A stretch of DNA of 64,000 nucleotides from Actinomycetota bacterium (GTDB taxonomy: Bacteria; Actinomycetota; Acidimicrobiia; Acidimicrobiales; Ilumatobacteraceae): contig WLJO01000011.1 of the NCBI GenBank assembly GCA_009701715.1, positions 1-64,000 of the forward strand, written 5' to 3'. The translations under genes and the position numbers were made by a program. Below, one piece after another: positions 1 through 9,212 of this stretch. Positions within the stretch are counted from its first letter, which is position 1; every line of letters starts with the position of its first letter. Below the pieces are notes generated by a model. That model was not told where the DNA came from, did not search any database, and saw only the letters and a program-made list of their open reading frames with translations.

Positions 1-409
1 ATTGCACACGCTCCTCGACCAGCACGGCGCGCTGGGTCTCGAGGAACTTTGCGTCGAAGTCCTTCGAGGGGGTCACGGTCACACCGGGCTTGGGGATGAT
101 CGGCTTTGGTCCCAAGTAGACGGGAGCCATCACCTTTTTCACGACCCGCTTCAGCGGGGGCAGTTTCGGCGACGGCGCCGGGGGGCTCACGACCTGCTCC
201 GCGACCTTGGCGGTGGGGGCCGGCTTCGCAGCGACCTTTGCTGCGGGCGCTGTGGCAGCCGGGGCCTTCTTGGCAGGAGCAGCCTTCTTCGCAGCAGGTG
301 CCGCCTTCTTGGCAGGAGCAGCCTTCTTCGTCGGTACGGCCTTCTTCACGGCAGCCTTTTTGGCCGGAACGGCCTTCTTGGCCGGAGTGGCCTTCTTCGC
401 AGTCGCCAT
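1..409 (-). CDS. DksA/TraR-type zinc-finger protein, N-terminal part (cut by window edge)
   Basis: Only the first 136 codons are present; the rest lies beyond position 1. The protein opens with about 70 residues of Lys/Ala/Pro repeats (AAPAKKAAPAAKKAAP type). A short conserved stretch follows, ending in DFDAKFLETQRAVLVEERV, which resembles the start of the coiled-coil region of actinobacterial TraR/DksA-like proteins. The ATG at 409 has a GGAGG 11 bases upstream. It lies just downstream of ileS, where such genes often sit in actinobacteria. The zinc finger itself is not visible, so the call rests on the N-terminus and context. A histone-H1-like basic protein is the alternative. Confidence 0.55.
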   Translation of the reverse strand, partial: MATAKKATPAKKAVPAKKAAVKKAVPTKKAAPAKKAAPAAKKAAPAKKAPAATAPAAKVAAKPAPTAKVAEQVVSPPAPSPKLPPLKRVVKKVMAPVYLGPKPIIPKPGVTVTPSKDFDAKFLETQRAVLVEERVQ

Positions 410-468
410 CTGGTGCTGTGCCTCCTTCGGTGCGGTGCGGCACTTTACCGCCGAAGACCCGAGACCCG

Positions 469-3400
469 TCAGGGACGTTCGACCCGCTGCACCTCGACAA
501 GAGGTGAGTCGGCCGCCGACACGACGCCGATAACCCGCAGGGCGAGGGTCTCGCTGGACACCAGCGCCTCGTGCACGCGCAGGGCCTCGAGCCAATCTGG
601 GCCGGCGCTGATCGTGAGGGCGATCCGATCGCTCACCGCAAGCCCTGCGTCGCGTCGCGCCTGCTGCACTAGACGCACGAGGTCTCGAGCGAGGCCCTCC
701 CGTTCGAGTTCGGGCGTCATCTCGGTATCGAGTACCACCACCCCGGCATTATCCGGCAGTGCGGCGCACACGCCGTCACCAGCCGGCACGAGTCGCTGCT
801 CGAACTCACCCGGGAACAGCTCGACGCCGCCGGCGATCACCTTGTCGCCGACCAGCGACCAGTCCCCCGCCTTGACCGCCTTGATCACTTGTTGGGTGTC
901 CGCGCCGAGCCTCGGACCAAGCGCCTTCGGTAGGACGTTGAGGTCAAACGACGCGTGGGCCGCGACATCGGTGGTGAGGACCAGCTCCTTTACGTTCACC
1001 TCGTCGCGAACGATGTCAAGGTGTGGCCGGATGAGTTCCACGCTGTGATGCCGGGCAACGAGCGCGGATGCGAGGGGCTGGCGAACCCGGAGTCCGTGGG
1101 CCTTGCGAATCGACAGGATCGTCGAGCAGATCTCCCGCGCCTGTTGCATACCCGTCATCAGGTCCACATCGTCCGGGAAGGAATCGGCCGACGGCCACTC
1201 GGTGAGGTGCACACTGCGCTCGCCGGTGAGCGCGCGGTACACGTGCTCGGACGTGAGCGGGAGCAGGGGTGCCGCCACGCGACAGACGGTTGCGAGGGCC
1301 GTGTGCAGGGTGTCGACCGCGTCCTGGTCCCCGGACCAGAAGCGATCACGACTGCGGCGGATGTACCAGTTCGTCAGCGTGTCGAGGAACCCGGCGATGC
1401 TGTGGCATGCGCTGTACAGATCGTACGAATCCATGTGTGCGCTCACGTCTCGCACCATGTGGCCCATCTCCACGAGGAGATAGCGGTCGAGGACATCCGT
1501 CTGGTCAGTTCGCTCGGACCCCGTGAGCCCGGCGGCATTCGCGTAGAGCGACAGGAAGTACCACGAGTTCCAGATCGGGAGGATGACCTGCCGGACGGTC
1601 TCGCGGATTCCTGCCTCGGTAACTGAGAAGTCCGCCCCACGCAGGATCGACGACGACAACAGGTACCAGCGCATCGCGTCGGAGCCGTAGGTGTCAAAGA
1701 TCACCATCGGGTCCGGGTAGTTCCGCAACTGCTTGGACATCTTCTGGCCGTCGTCGCCGAGCACCACACCGTGGCTGACGCATGTCCGGAACGCAGGGCG
1801 GTCGAACAGCGCCGTAGCGAGGACGTGCATCGTGTAGAACCACCCCCGCGTCTGCGCGATGTACTCGACGATGAAGTCGCCCGGGTAATGGCTCTCGAAC
1901 CAGTCACGGTTCTCGAACGGGTAGTGAACCTGCGCGAACGGCATGGACCCGGACTCGAACCAGCAGTCGAGTACCTCGGGCACCCGGCGCATCATCGAGA
2001 GCCCGGTCGGGTCGTCGGGATTCGGCCGGACGAGGTCGTCGACAACGGGTCGGTGCAGATCAGCAACCCTCACCCCGAAGTCCGCTTCGAGCTGCTCGAT
2101 CGAGCCGTAGACGTCGAGACGCGGATAGTCCGGGTTGTCGCTCTTCCAGACGGGGATCGGCGATCCCCAGAAACGGTTGCGGCTGATTGACCAGTCGCGC
2201 GCGTTCGCGATCCACTTGCCGAACGAACCCTCTTTCACGTGCTCGGGCACCCAACGGATCTGCTGGTTCAGCTCGACCATGCGATCGCGGAACTCGGTCA
2301 CCCTGACGAACCAGCTGGAGATCGCCCGGTACACGAGCGGCTCGGCGCATCGCCAGCAATGGGGGTAACTGTGCTGGTACGAGTCGTGCCGGATCACAAC
2401 GCCGGCGTCCTTGAGGTGCCTGATGACCTTGGGGTTCGCCTCGAAGACGTGCTCGCCGACCCACGGCACGATCTCCGCGGTGTAGCGACCCTGACTGTCC
2501 ATCGGGCAGATCGTCGGGATACCCACCGAGTTGCAGACGTTCTGGTCGTCCTCGCCGAAGCCGGGCGCCAGATGCACAACACCCGTGCCGTCCTCGGTCG
2601 ACACGAACTCGGCTGCGACGACTTGGAACGCGTTCGGGGTGTCGGCGAAGAACGGGAACAGGGGCGTATACCCGCGCCCGGCCAGTTCGGAGCCGAGCAC
2701 CGTGCCGACCCGGGTGGCGCCCGCAAGCTCGCGCTCGTAGGAACCGAGGCGGGCCTCGGCGAGGAGGTAGCGCTGGCCATCCTGCTCCATCACGGCGTAC
2801 TCGATGTCGGGGCCCACGGCGAGCGCGAGATTGGACGGAAGGGTCCACGGTGTCGTGGTCCAGGCCAAAATCTTGTCGCCATTGTCGAGGGCGAAGGCCA
2901 CCGTCAGCGCCGGGTCCTGGCGATCCCGGTAGACGTCGTCCATCCGAGTCTCGGTATTCGACAGTGGGGTCTCGCAGCGCCAGCAGTAAGCGAGTACGCG
3001 GAATCCCTCGTACACGAGACCCTTGTCCCACAGGGTCTTGAACGCCCACATGACGCTCTCCATGTACGGAAGGTCGAGCGTCTTGTAATCGTTGGCGAAG
3101 TCCACCCAGCGGGCCTGGCGCGTGACGTAACGCTCCCACTCGCTCGTGTAGCGCAGCACGCTCGATCGACAGGCCTCGTTGAAACCGGCGATGCCGTACT
3201 CGGTGATCTCCGGGTGACCGCTGATGCCGAGTTCCTTCTCGGTCTGCACCTCGGCCGGCAGGCCATGGCAGTCCCAGCCGAAGCGGCGCTCGACCCGCTG
3301 TCCGCGCATCGTGCGGTAACGCGGGATCGAGTCCTTCACGAACCCTGTGAGCAGGTGACCGTAGTGCGGTAGCCCGTTGGCGAAGGGGGGGCCGTCGTAG

Positions 3401-3531
3401 AAAACAAACTCGTCGTCGAGCGGGCGTTGCTCCACCGAGTCGACAAAGGTTCGGTCGCCTTCCCAGAAGGCGAGAACCTCCGACTCGAGCGCAGGCAGAT
3501 TGGGCTGGGGATCGACGTTCGGGTACACCAT
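469..3531 (-). CDS. ileS: Isoleucyl-tRNA synthetase
   Basis: A cytoplasmic class I aminoacyl-tRNA synthetase that charges tRNA-Ile. The 1020-residue length fits the long form of IleS. The HIGH-type motif appears as HYGH at residues 56-59 within [14 protein letters not shown], and the KMSKS loop as GQKMSKQL near residue 599, with the editing domain between them and an anticodon-binding region after. The extended C-terminus resembles the eukaryote-like IleS subtype, which is often tolerant of mupirocin; that subtype is inferred. A likely -10 (TATGCT) lies about 12 bases before the ATG at 3531, so the gene may have its own promoter in addition to read-through from the divIVA-like gene. Confidence 0.97.
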   Translation of the reverse strand: MVYPNVDPQPNLPALESEVLAFWEGDRTFVDSVEQRPLDDEFVFYDGPPFANGLPHYGHLLTGFVKDSIPRYRTMRGQRVERRFGWDCHGLPAEVQTEKELGISGHPEITEYGIAGFNEACRSSVLRYTSEWERYVTRQARWVDFANDYKTLDLPYMESVMWAFKTLWDKGLVYEGFRVLAYCWRCETPLSNTETRMDDVYRDRQDPALTVAFALDNGDKILAWTTTPWTLPSNLALAVGPDIEYAVMEQDGQRYLLAEARLGSYERELAGATRVGTVLGSELAGRGYTPLFPFFADTPNAFQVVAAEFVSTEDGTGVVHLAPGFGEDDQNVCNSVGIPTICPMDSQGRYTAEIVPWVGEHVFEANPKVIRHLKDAGVVIRHDSYQHSYPHCWRCAEPLVYRAISSWFVRVTEFRDRMVELNQQIRWVPEHVKEGSFGKWIANARDWSISRNRFWGSPIPVWKSDNPDYPRLDVYGSIEQLEADFGVRVADLHRPVVDDLVRPNPDDPTGLSMMRRVPEVLDCWFESGSMPFAQVHYPFENRDWFESHYPGDFIVEYIAQTRGWFYTMHVLATALFDRPAFRTCVSHGVVLGDDGQKMSKQLRNYPDPMVIFDTYGSDAMRWYLLSSSILRGADFSVTEAGIRETVRQVILPIWNSWYFLSLYANAAGLTGSERTDQTDVLDRYLLVEMGHMVRDVSAHMDSYDLYSACHSIAGFLDTLTNWYIRRSRDRFWSGDQDAVDTLHTALATVCRVAAPLLPLTSEHVYRALTGERSVHLTEWPSADSFPDDVDLMTGMQQAREICSTILSIRKAHGLRVRQPLASALVARHHSVELIRPHLDIVRDEVNVKELVLTTDVAAHASFDLNVLPKALGPRLGADTQQVIKAVKAGDWSLVGDKVIAGGVELFPGEFEQRLVPAGDGVCAALPDNAGVVVLDTEMTPELEREGLARDLVRLVQQARRDAGLAVSDRIALTISAGPDWLEALRVHEALVSSETLALRVIGVVSAADSPLVEVQRVERP

Positions 3532-3585
3532 GATGAGCCGCCAAGCATACGGCGGGGGTCTACCCGCAGGCCGTGACCGTTGGTG

Positions 3586-4557
3586 TCAGGACTCGTTGGT
3601 GGGAGTCGTGCCCTTGGGCTGCACGATGCGGATCCGCACCGCCGGGTCCTCGTCCCAATCATCGATGTTCGGGACAGACACCGGTCCGGATGAGGGTCGG
3701 ATCGGGACGACTTCGCCCGTCGGGTGCTCCGAGAACGTCAACGTGAACGGCACCGTGGCAGTGCTGCCTGCGCCGGGCGAGCTCACCGCGGCAGCAGCCA
3801 CCTTCACCGCCTCCTGGGCAAGGATCGGGGCGGCAGCGGCGACCGGTGAGAGCACCAAGCGTGATTGCGTGCGGAGCGAATCCCCCGCCGACGAGATCGC
3901 CGGTGCGTGCCCCGAGCCGAAGGGCCCTGTGGTGTCCTCTGCCACCGAACGCATCAGATCGGAGGCCTCCACGAGGCGCTGGCGCTGCGCGACCGCATAG
4001 GCGTCCATCGCTCGGACGTCGTCGCGGAGGAAGTCCAGCTTCGCGAGTAGGGCGTTGACCTCGCCCATAACGACGGAGCGCTCTGCCTCGCCCGCCCGAC
4101 GCGCTTCGGCACGGGCGTCGGCGAGGAGACGAGCGGTTTCGAGTTCTGCGTCAGACCGCATGCGAAGCACATCGGCCTCGGCAGCCGCACGAACGGCTGC
4201 TGCCTGCTCGGTGGCCTCCGCGATTGTCTGCTCGGCGGTGTGTTGCGCGAGCACGAGCGTGCGCCCGATGATTTCGGCGTCGTCGGCCCGGATGACCACT
4301 GTGCTCGACGTCAGGGCTGGCTGGTGAGGCGTGTGATCGACCCCGTGGGTGACAGTGGAACCGGTTCCCGACTGGTCGGCCTGGGCTGCCCGATTGGCGA
4401 CTGCCTTGGCCCGCTGCTCCATGAGCGAGGCGTACTGGATGGCACTGTCTAGTGCCGCAGCGACATCCTGCTGGAATGCCTGCACCTGAGCTGGGTCAAA
4501 ACCCTTGCGTACGACGCGGAACGATGCACTCTCAATCTGGTCAGGGGTGAGGTCCAT
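3586..4557 (-). CDS. DivIVA-domain coiled-coil protein (Wag31-like)
   Basis: The N-terminus MDLTPDQIESASFRVVRKG followed by GFDPAQVQAF is the typical DivIVA membrane-curvature domain. An Ala/Glu-rich coiled coil follows (roughly residues 90-200), then an acidic tail. DivIVA/Wag31 proteins mark negative curvature and organise polar growth in actinobacteria. At 323 residues it is within the family range. Its place after sepF agrees with a division role. The ATG at 4557 is preceded by TAGTAT (4565-4570) with 7 bases between, so the message is probably leaderless and the gene has its own promoter. Whether it is the main polar DivIVA or a secondary paralogue cannot be told from the window. Confidence 0.85.
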   Translation of the reverse strand: MDLTPDQIESASFRVVRKGFDPAQVQAFQQDVAAALDSAIQYASLMEQRAKAVANRAAQADQSGTGSTVTHGVDHTPHQPALTSSTVVIRADDAEIIGRTLVLAQHTAEQTIAEATEQAAAVRAAAEADVLRMRSDAELETARLLADARAEARRAGEAERSVVMGEVNALLAKLDFLRDDVRAMDAYAVAQRQRLVEASDLMRSVAEDTTGPFGSGHAPAISSAGDSLRTQSRLVLSPVAAAAPILAQEAVKVAAAAVSSPGAGSTATVPFTLTFSEHPTGEVVPIRPSSGPVSVPNIDDWDEDPAVRIRIVQPKGTTPTNES

Positions 4558-4564
4558 GAGGGTG

Positions 4565-4570
4565 ATACTA
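4565..4570 (-). promoter_or_regulatory. -10 hexamer of the divIVA-like gene
   Basis: TAGTAT on the minus strand lies 7 bases before the ATG, with a TTACGG element 16 bases further upstream. The spacing puts the transcription start at or next to the start codon. Confidence 0.5.
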
Positions 4571-4635
4571 GGCGCGCCCCGGCGGGCCGTAACGCCTCTG
4601 ATGCTGCAATGTAATGAAAAAGCCGAGCCAGAAAC

Positions 4636-5232
4636 TCAGTCTTGGTAGCCGTCCCGCTGGCCCTGTCCGGAATACGGCTTGAGGAGATACACGCCGGTGG
4701 CAACTTTCTCCATGGAGCCGCTCAGGCCGTAGCACAGGCCGCTTGCGAAATCGATGAGCCGCCGGGAGACCTCGCGATCGGCACCCTCGATGTTCATGAT
4801 GACCGGTTGGCCCTCCTTGAACTTGTCGGCAACTTCCTGGGCCTGGTCGAAACGACGCGGCTTCACGGTGTACGGCTCGCCCGAGGCGCCCTGATGGGTC
4901 CGCACCGTCGAAGACTGGGGCGACGGCCGGTTGGGAAGTCGGACTGTGAGGCCGGATGGGTCCCCTGAATCCATCGGTGCCGGGCGCCGGGGCGGGACCG
5001 GCTCGATGTCACGCGGGCTGACCCTCGTCGACGTGGGGCGCACGTTGGCATCCTCGTCCCAACCGCCTCCGCGGGGGCGGCCACGCTGGGGCTCGGCGTC
5101 CCACTGCTGGGGTGCGGGACGACCCTGCCGACCACCGCGCTGCGGCTCGGCTTGCTGTTGCATGTCGTAGTCGTCGTACGGATCCTCGGGTCCGAGACCC
5201 AGATAATCCATAGCCCTCTTCCAGAGCGTCAT
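4636..5232 (-). CDS. sepF: Cell division protein SepF
   Basis: SepF anchors FtsZ filaments to the membrane, which matters here because no ftsA is seen in the cluster. The start MTLWKRAMDYLGLG is the amphipathic membrane-targeting helix. A Pro/Arg/Gln-rich linker covers about residues 25-110. The C-terminal SepF core begins at VKPRRFDQAQEVADKFK and includes VIMNIEGADREVSRRLIDF and the GLCYGLSGSMEKV dimer/polymer region. Length is 198 residues. A strong GGAGG lies 6 bases before the ATG, and a TAGCCT -10-like element is about 20 bases further upstream, so a local promoter with a short leader is likely. Confidence 0.95.
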   Translation of the reverse strand: MTLWKRAMDYLGLGPEDPYDDYDMQQQAEPQRGGRQGRPAPQQWDAEPQRGRPRGGGWDEDANVRPTSTRVSPRDIEPVPPRRPAPMDSGDPSGLTVRLPNRPSPQSSTVRTHQGASGEPYTVKPRRFDQAQEVADKFKEGQPVIMNIEGADREVSRRLIDFASGLCYGLSGSMEKVATGVYLLKPYSGQGQRDGYQD

Positions 5233-5291
5233 AGTGTCCTCCAGCCCGGAAGGCTAACCCACGCGACCGCGCCGTGCGCGGAGCCGGGCGG

Positions 5292-5951
5292 TCAGTGTGA
5301 CGAGCGGGGCCCGAACAGTGCGCTGCCGATCCGTACCAATGTTGCGCCCTCGGCTACTGCGATCTCGAGGTCTGCGCTCATACCCATAGAGCACTCCCGC
5401 AGGCCGAGACGATCAGCGAGGGCTCGCGTGGTGGCGAAGGCCGCCCTCGTCCGGGCGGCATCACCGTCGGTCGGTCCCATCGCCATGAGCCCCTCGACTA
5501 CAACGCCCGCAGCGAAGGCAGACCCCACCAGCGCGGCTACATCGCCCGGCAGGCAACCGAACTTGGTGTCCTCCCCGGTCGCGTTCACCTGGACGAAAAC
5601 CCGAGCACCGACCGCCCTGCCTGCAACCTCATCGACGAGCGAGGCGCGGTCGATGGTCTGCCAAACGTCGACCACCGGGGCAAGGCTGCGCACCTTGTTG
5701 GACTGCAGATGTCCGATGAAGTGCGTCGAGAACTCCAGCCCGTCCGCCCGCGCCCTGAGCACCTTGGGGACCGCTTCCTGGGCGTAGTTCTCGCCGACCA
5801 TGGTGATCCCGGCCGCGACCGCAGCGGCTATTGCCTCGACGCCAAAGCCCTTCGTGACCGCGACGATCCCGACATCCCCACCGCCGGCACGCAGGATTCG
5901 CTCCCGGATGTGCTGCACCCGTTCGGCAACGTCAGCGAAGGACGTTGACAC
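5292..5951 (-). CDS. YggS-family pyridoxal-phosphate homeostasis protein
   Basis: A single-domain alanine-racemase-fold protein that binds PLP and keeps vitamin B6 pools balanced; it has no established catalytic activity. The PLP lysine is in GIVAVTKGF near residue 33. MVGENYAQEAVPK and THFIGHLQSNKVR are family hallmarks, and SMGMSADLEIAV and VRIGSALFGPR close the barrel. The GTG start at 5951 is 20 bases after the ftsZ stop. The gene sits between ftsZ and sepF, as is common in Gram-positive dcw clusters. Length (219 residues) is normal. Confidence 0.93.
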   Translation of the reverse strand: MSTSFADVAERVQHIRERILRAGGGDVGIVAVTKGFGVEAIAAAVAAGITMVGENYAQEAVPKVLRARADGLEFSTHFIGHLQSNKVRSLAPVVDVWQTIDRASLVDEVAGRAVGARVFVQVNATGEDTKFGCLPGDVAALVGSAFAAGVVVEGLMAMGPTDGDAARTRAAFATTRALADRLGLRECSMGMSADLEIAVAEGATLVRIGSALFGPRSSH

Positions 5952-5971
5952 GGTCGGCGGGGCCGGCGGTG

Positions 5972-7072
5972 CTACTTGAGGAAGGACGGGACGTCGAAGT
6001 CGTCGTCGCCGTCGTCCAGCGGGTCCCGCTGGGGCTCGTCGCCGAAGAGTTCCTTGATGGAGGTTGGCGCCCTCGATCCCGAGTCGACCGACTTGAGCGA
6101 CGGCGTCTTGGCGGTGCCTGAGTCCCAGCGGTCGAATCCGGCAGCGATCACCGTGACCTTCACCTCGTCGCCCATCTCGTCGTCGATGACCGTGCCAAAA
6201 ATGATGTTCGCATCCGGGTGGGCGACGCCCTGGATGATCTCGGCCGCCGAGTTCATCTCGAACAAGCCGAGGTCGCTCGGTCCGGTGATGTTGAGCAGGA
6301 TGCCCCGTGCCCCGTCGATGGTGCTCTCGAGTAGCGGGCTGCTGATCGCCGCCTTGGCTGCGGCGGTGGCGCGGTTGTCGCCGCTGGCCTGACCGATGCC
6401 CATCAGCGCCGTCCCGGCATTCGACAGGATCATCTTCACGTCGGCGAAGTCGGTGTTGATCAGGCCAGGTGTGGTGATGAGATTGGTGATGCCCGAGACA
6501 CCCTGGAACAGGACCTCGTCGGCCATCTTGAATGCGTTGAGAACGCTGGTCTTGTCGTTCGACACCGTGAGCAGGCGGTCGTTAGGGATGACGATGATGG
6601 TGTCAACCTTCTCGCGCAGTTTCTGGATGCCGGTCTCTGCCTGGACAGCACGGCGCCGGCCCTCGAACGCGAACGGACGTGTGACCACACCGATGGTGAG
6701 CGCACCCAGACTGCGGGCAATCTCGGAGATGACCGGAGCCGCTCCGGTACCGGTGCCCCCGCCCTCACCCGCGGTGATGAACACCATGTCGGCGCCCTTG
6801 ATGACTTCCTCGATCTCGTCCCGGTGCGCCTCTGCAGCAGCGCGCCCGACCTCGGGATCGCTTCCGGCCCCGAGTCCTCGGGTGAGGTCTCGGCCGACGT
6901 CGAGCTTGACGTCGGCATCGCTCATCAACAGCGCCTGCGCGTCGGTGTTCACCGCGACGAACTCGACGCCCTTCAGGCCGGCGTCGATCATTCGGTTGAT
7001 GGCGTTCACGCCACCGCCACCGACGCCGACCACCTTGATAACGGCGAGATAGTTCTGGGGTGATCCGGCCAT
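5972..7072 (-). CDS. ftsZ: Cell division GTPase FtsZ
   Basis: Tubulin-like GTPase that forms the cytokinetic ring. The tubulin signature GGGTGTGA is at residues 104-111, [15 protein letters not shown] is the N-terminal nucleotide loop, and [10 protein letters not shown] carries the T7 catalytic acids. The C-terminal peptide [10 protein letters not shown] is the binding site for SepF and other partners. An ATG at 7114 would add 14 residues, but the ATG at 7072 is preferred because GGAGG stands 8 bases before it and [16 protein letters not shown] matches known N-termini. This gives 366 residues. A 113-base gap separates it from ftsQ. Confidence 0.97.
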   Translation of the reverse strand: MAGSPQNYLAVIKVVGVGGGGVNAINRMIDAGLKGVEFVAVNTDAQALLMSDADVKLDVGRDLTRGLGAGSDPEVGRAAAEAHRDEIEEVIKGADMVFITAGEGGGTGTGAAPVISEIARSLGALTIGVVTRPFAFEGRRRAVQAETGIQKLREKVDTIIVIPNDRLLTVSNDKTSVLNAFKMADEVLFQGVSGITNLITTPGLINTDFADVKMILSNAGTALMGIGQASGDNRATAAAKAAISSPLLESTIDGARGILLNITGPSDLGLFEMNSAAEIIQGVAHPDANIIFGTVIDDEMGDEVKVTVIAAGFDRWDSGTAKTPSLKSVDSGSRAPTSIKELFGDEPQRDPLDDGDDDFDVPSFLK

Positions 7073-7185
7073 CAGGCGTTCCTCCGCACATTGGTCATTT
7101 GCGTATTCTCCCACGAATCATCTGCTGGGGGGTGTCTTTCGATTCGAGAACGGGCAGGTTAGGGCCCACGCCCGGCGATCGGTCG
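7073..7185 (-). promoter_or_regulatory. ftsQ-ftsZ intergenic leader, possible ftsZ promoter
   Basis: This is the only sizeable gap between rsmH and ftsZ. On the minus strand it contains a TANNNT hexamer (TAACCT) in its upstream half and the ftsZ ribosome-binding site GGAGG at its end. A separate ftsZ promoter here would be usual for actinobacteria. No clear -35 was found, so the call is tentative. Confidence 0.3.
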
Positions 7186-8280
7186 TCACGACTCTGACGT
7201 CGTGATGAGATCGGCCCTGCACGCAGTGATCCGACCGGGTGGCGCCTGTTTCGGGTTCACCTTGGTGTTGAGAAACGCCGTGAGGGAGACCACCTGGAGC
7301 ACATCGAGGTCCCGCGCTGCGCAAAGATCCACCAACGTGTCGCCCCGCTTGCTGATCCGGATGGTCATCGAGACGTTGTACTGCTGATCCACCTCGAACA
7401 CCTTGACGATCGCCCTGAGCGCCGGGGGTAGTGCCGTGATGAGCTGTGCGACCCTGGCGTACTCCGCCGAGCTCTCTCCCGCCTTGAGCGCCGGGCCCAG
7501 GCCGTAGATCGGCATGTAGTCCACCGGACGACCTTCGAGCACGTCGATGACGCGACCCTCGGGGTCGATCGGCCTCCACAGATTGTCCTCACCGAGGAAT
7601 GCCGCTACCGGGGTGCGCTCCGCGATCTGAATGGTCACCGTGTGGGGGAACTGCATCTGGACCGTCGCGTACTTCACCCACGGGAGCGCCAAGAGGCGGC
7701 GCTTCACACTGTTGAGGTCCGCTGTGAGAATCGGCTTGTTGCGGATGCTTGCGGTAATCCCGGAGACGGACTCCTGGTCCGAGTACACGAGACCCGAGAC
7801 CTTGATGTTGCTGATCGCGAACAGCGGTGTCGCCAGCACACCGATCGTCGCGAGCGAGATCATCACGAAGACACCGGCCACTGCGGACCACAGGATCCGG
7901 CGGCGGCCCGCTTGTTGACGCACTGCAAGGCGACGTGCCTTCAGGCGGGGGTGCACCCTCGGGCCGCGGGGGTCGTCGGGCGACCGTGATGACTGCGCTG
8001 TGTAGCTCGGGTCCGGGAGGTCGTCCTCGTCGGAGCCACCGATCACGACGGTGCGCGGGCCCCCTCCGGCAGACGGTGGGTCAGCGAGGGTCACGGTGGT
8101 GTCACCATCGGGCAGCGCCATCGCGGTCGTGGTCCGATTGGCGTCCGGACGGTTGTCATCAGGAAGCGGGATGAGTAGGGGGTCGATGATCGGCCCCGTC
8201 CCGGGAGCCAGGTCCAACGATGGCTCGCCGATGACGATCGTCCGGCGCTTCGGCGGTTGGGAGCCGTCGGCCTCGCTCAT
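7186..8280 (-). CDS. ftsQ: Cell division protein FtsQ (POTRA domain)
   Basis: Bitopic membrane protein of the FtsQBL divisome hub. It has a long Pro/Asp-rich cytoplasmic N-terminus (about 125 residues, longer than usual). One membrane helix follows around residues 133-155 (SAVAGVFVMISLATIGVLAT), then a POTRA domain (ISNIKVSGLVYSDQESV to VTIQIAERTPVAAF) and an FtsQ-type beta domain. The ATG overlaps the murB stop (ATGA), so translation is coupled. The N-terminal extension is probably disordered, and its function is unknown. Confidence 0.9.
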   Translation of the reverse strand: MSEADGSQPPKRRTIVIGEPSLDLAPGTGPIIDPLLIPLPDDNRPDANRTTTAMALPDGDTTVTLADPPSAGGGPRTVVIGGSDEDDLPDPSYTAQSSRSPDDPRGPRVHPRLKARRLAVRQQAGRRRILWSAVAGVFVMISLATIGVLATPLFAISNIKVSGLVYSDQESVSGITASIRNKPILTADLNSVKRRLLALPWVKYATVQMQFPHTVTIQIAERTPVAAFLGEDNLWRPIDPEGRVIDVLEGRPVDYMPIYGLGPALKAGESSAEYARVAQLITALPPALRAIVKVFEVDQQYNVSMTIRISKRGDTLVDLCAARDLDVLQVVSLTAFLNTKVNPKQAPPGRITACRADLITTSES

Positions 8281-9212
8281 CGTTCCGCTCCGTCGAAACC
8301 CACGAGGCGGATCTCGCTGCGCAGGCGAATTCCGCGCTCGGACCAGACGCGCTCGGAGATCATCTCGATCAGGGCGTGGACATCGGCGGCTGTTCCACCC
8401 TCGGTGGCCTGGATGAAGTTTGCGTGCTTGTCAGAGACGAACGCCGTGCCGATCCTCGCCCCGCGCAGGCCAAGTTCGTCGATGACCTGCCCCGCGGCAA
8501 GCGCTCCTGGAGAAGGGTTTACGAACACCGAACCTGCATTCTGGCCGCCCGGTTGATGCTCGCGGCGCCATCTCACGATCTCGGTGATCTCGCGCTCGCT
8601 CGACGCGACGTCCCCGGGCGCGAGCCGGAACGTTGCACTGAGCACGATCTCGTGATCCCCTAGGTCGGAGCCGCGGAACCGCAGGCCGAGCGAGTGCGCA
8701 CCCTTACGGCACCGTTGGCCAAGCCGCAGGTCGAAGACATCGACGTCGACGAGGGACGCAGCAGTGTCAGACCCGTGCCCGCCAGCGTTCATGCGAACCC
8801 CACCCCCCACCGAGCCGGGGACACCCACAGCCCACTCGAGACCGGTCAGTCCCGCTGCCGCAGACCGCCGTGCGAGTACCGGCAGCAGGGCGAAGCCACC
8901 GGCGACCACGTCGAGGCCGGTAATCCCGATCTCAGTGGCGGCCTCCCCGAACGTGACGGCGATGCCGTTGAACCCCGAGTCGGCGACGAGCAGGTTCGAC
9001 CCACGGCCGATCACGAGTACGGGGAGGCCCGTCGCCAGGTGTGCCGTGGCCACCTGCTCGAGATCCGTCAACGACCCGATCCGCACGAAGAGACGCGCGG
9101 CGCCGCCCACCCGGTACGTGGTGAGCGGTGCGAGCGGCACCTCTCGCTCCGCGAGCGAACCGAGGAGTGCAGCCGCGTGCTCGACCGCGCCGCCCGGCGT
9201 CGTGTCGATCAC
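8277..9212 (-). CDS. murB: UDP-N-acetylenolpyruvoylglucosamine reductase MurB
   Basis: Cytoplasmic FAD enzyme that reduces enolpyruvyl-UDP-GlcNAc to UDP-MurNAc with NADPH. APLTTYRVGGAARLF opens the FAD domain, LPVLVIGRGSNLLVAD is the FAD-pyrophosphate motif, and the catalytic serine region appears as NAGSVFVNP near residue 228. The C-terminus contains SDKHANFIQATEGGTAADV, typical of MurB. Start is GTG at 9212 overlapping the murC stop (GTGA). Length is 311 residues. Confidence 0.95.
   Translation of the reverse strand: MIDTTPGGAVEHAAALLGSLAEREVPLAPLTTYRVGGAARLFVRIGSLTDLEQVATAHLATGLPVLVIGRGSNLLVADSGFNGIAVTFGEAATEIGITGLDVVAGGFALLPVLARRSAAAGLTGLEWAVGVPGSVGGGVRMNAGGHGSDTAASLVDVDVFDLRLGQRCRKGAHSLGLRFRGSDLGDHEIVLSATFRLAPGDVASSEREITEIVRWRREHQPGGQNAGSVFVNPSPGALAAGQVIDELGLRGARIGTAFVSDKHANFIQATEGGTAADVHALIEMISERVWSERGIRLRSEIRLVGFDGAER

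Noticed and set aside
210-409. Histone-H1-like or HU-tail protein for the Lys/Ala/Pro repeats
   Set aside because: The conserved stretch after the repeats and the place next to ileS fit DksA/TraR-like proteins better, although the truncated gene leaves doubt.
2-1048. 348-codon plus-strand open frame at the left edge
   Set aside because: It lies antisense to the Lys/Ala-rich DksA-like gene and the 3' part of ileS. The Gly/Leu/Arg-rich translation mirrors the repeats of the real gene.
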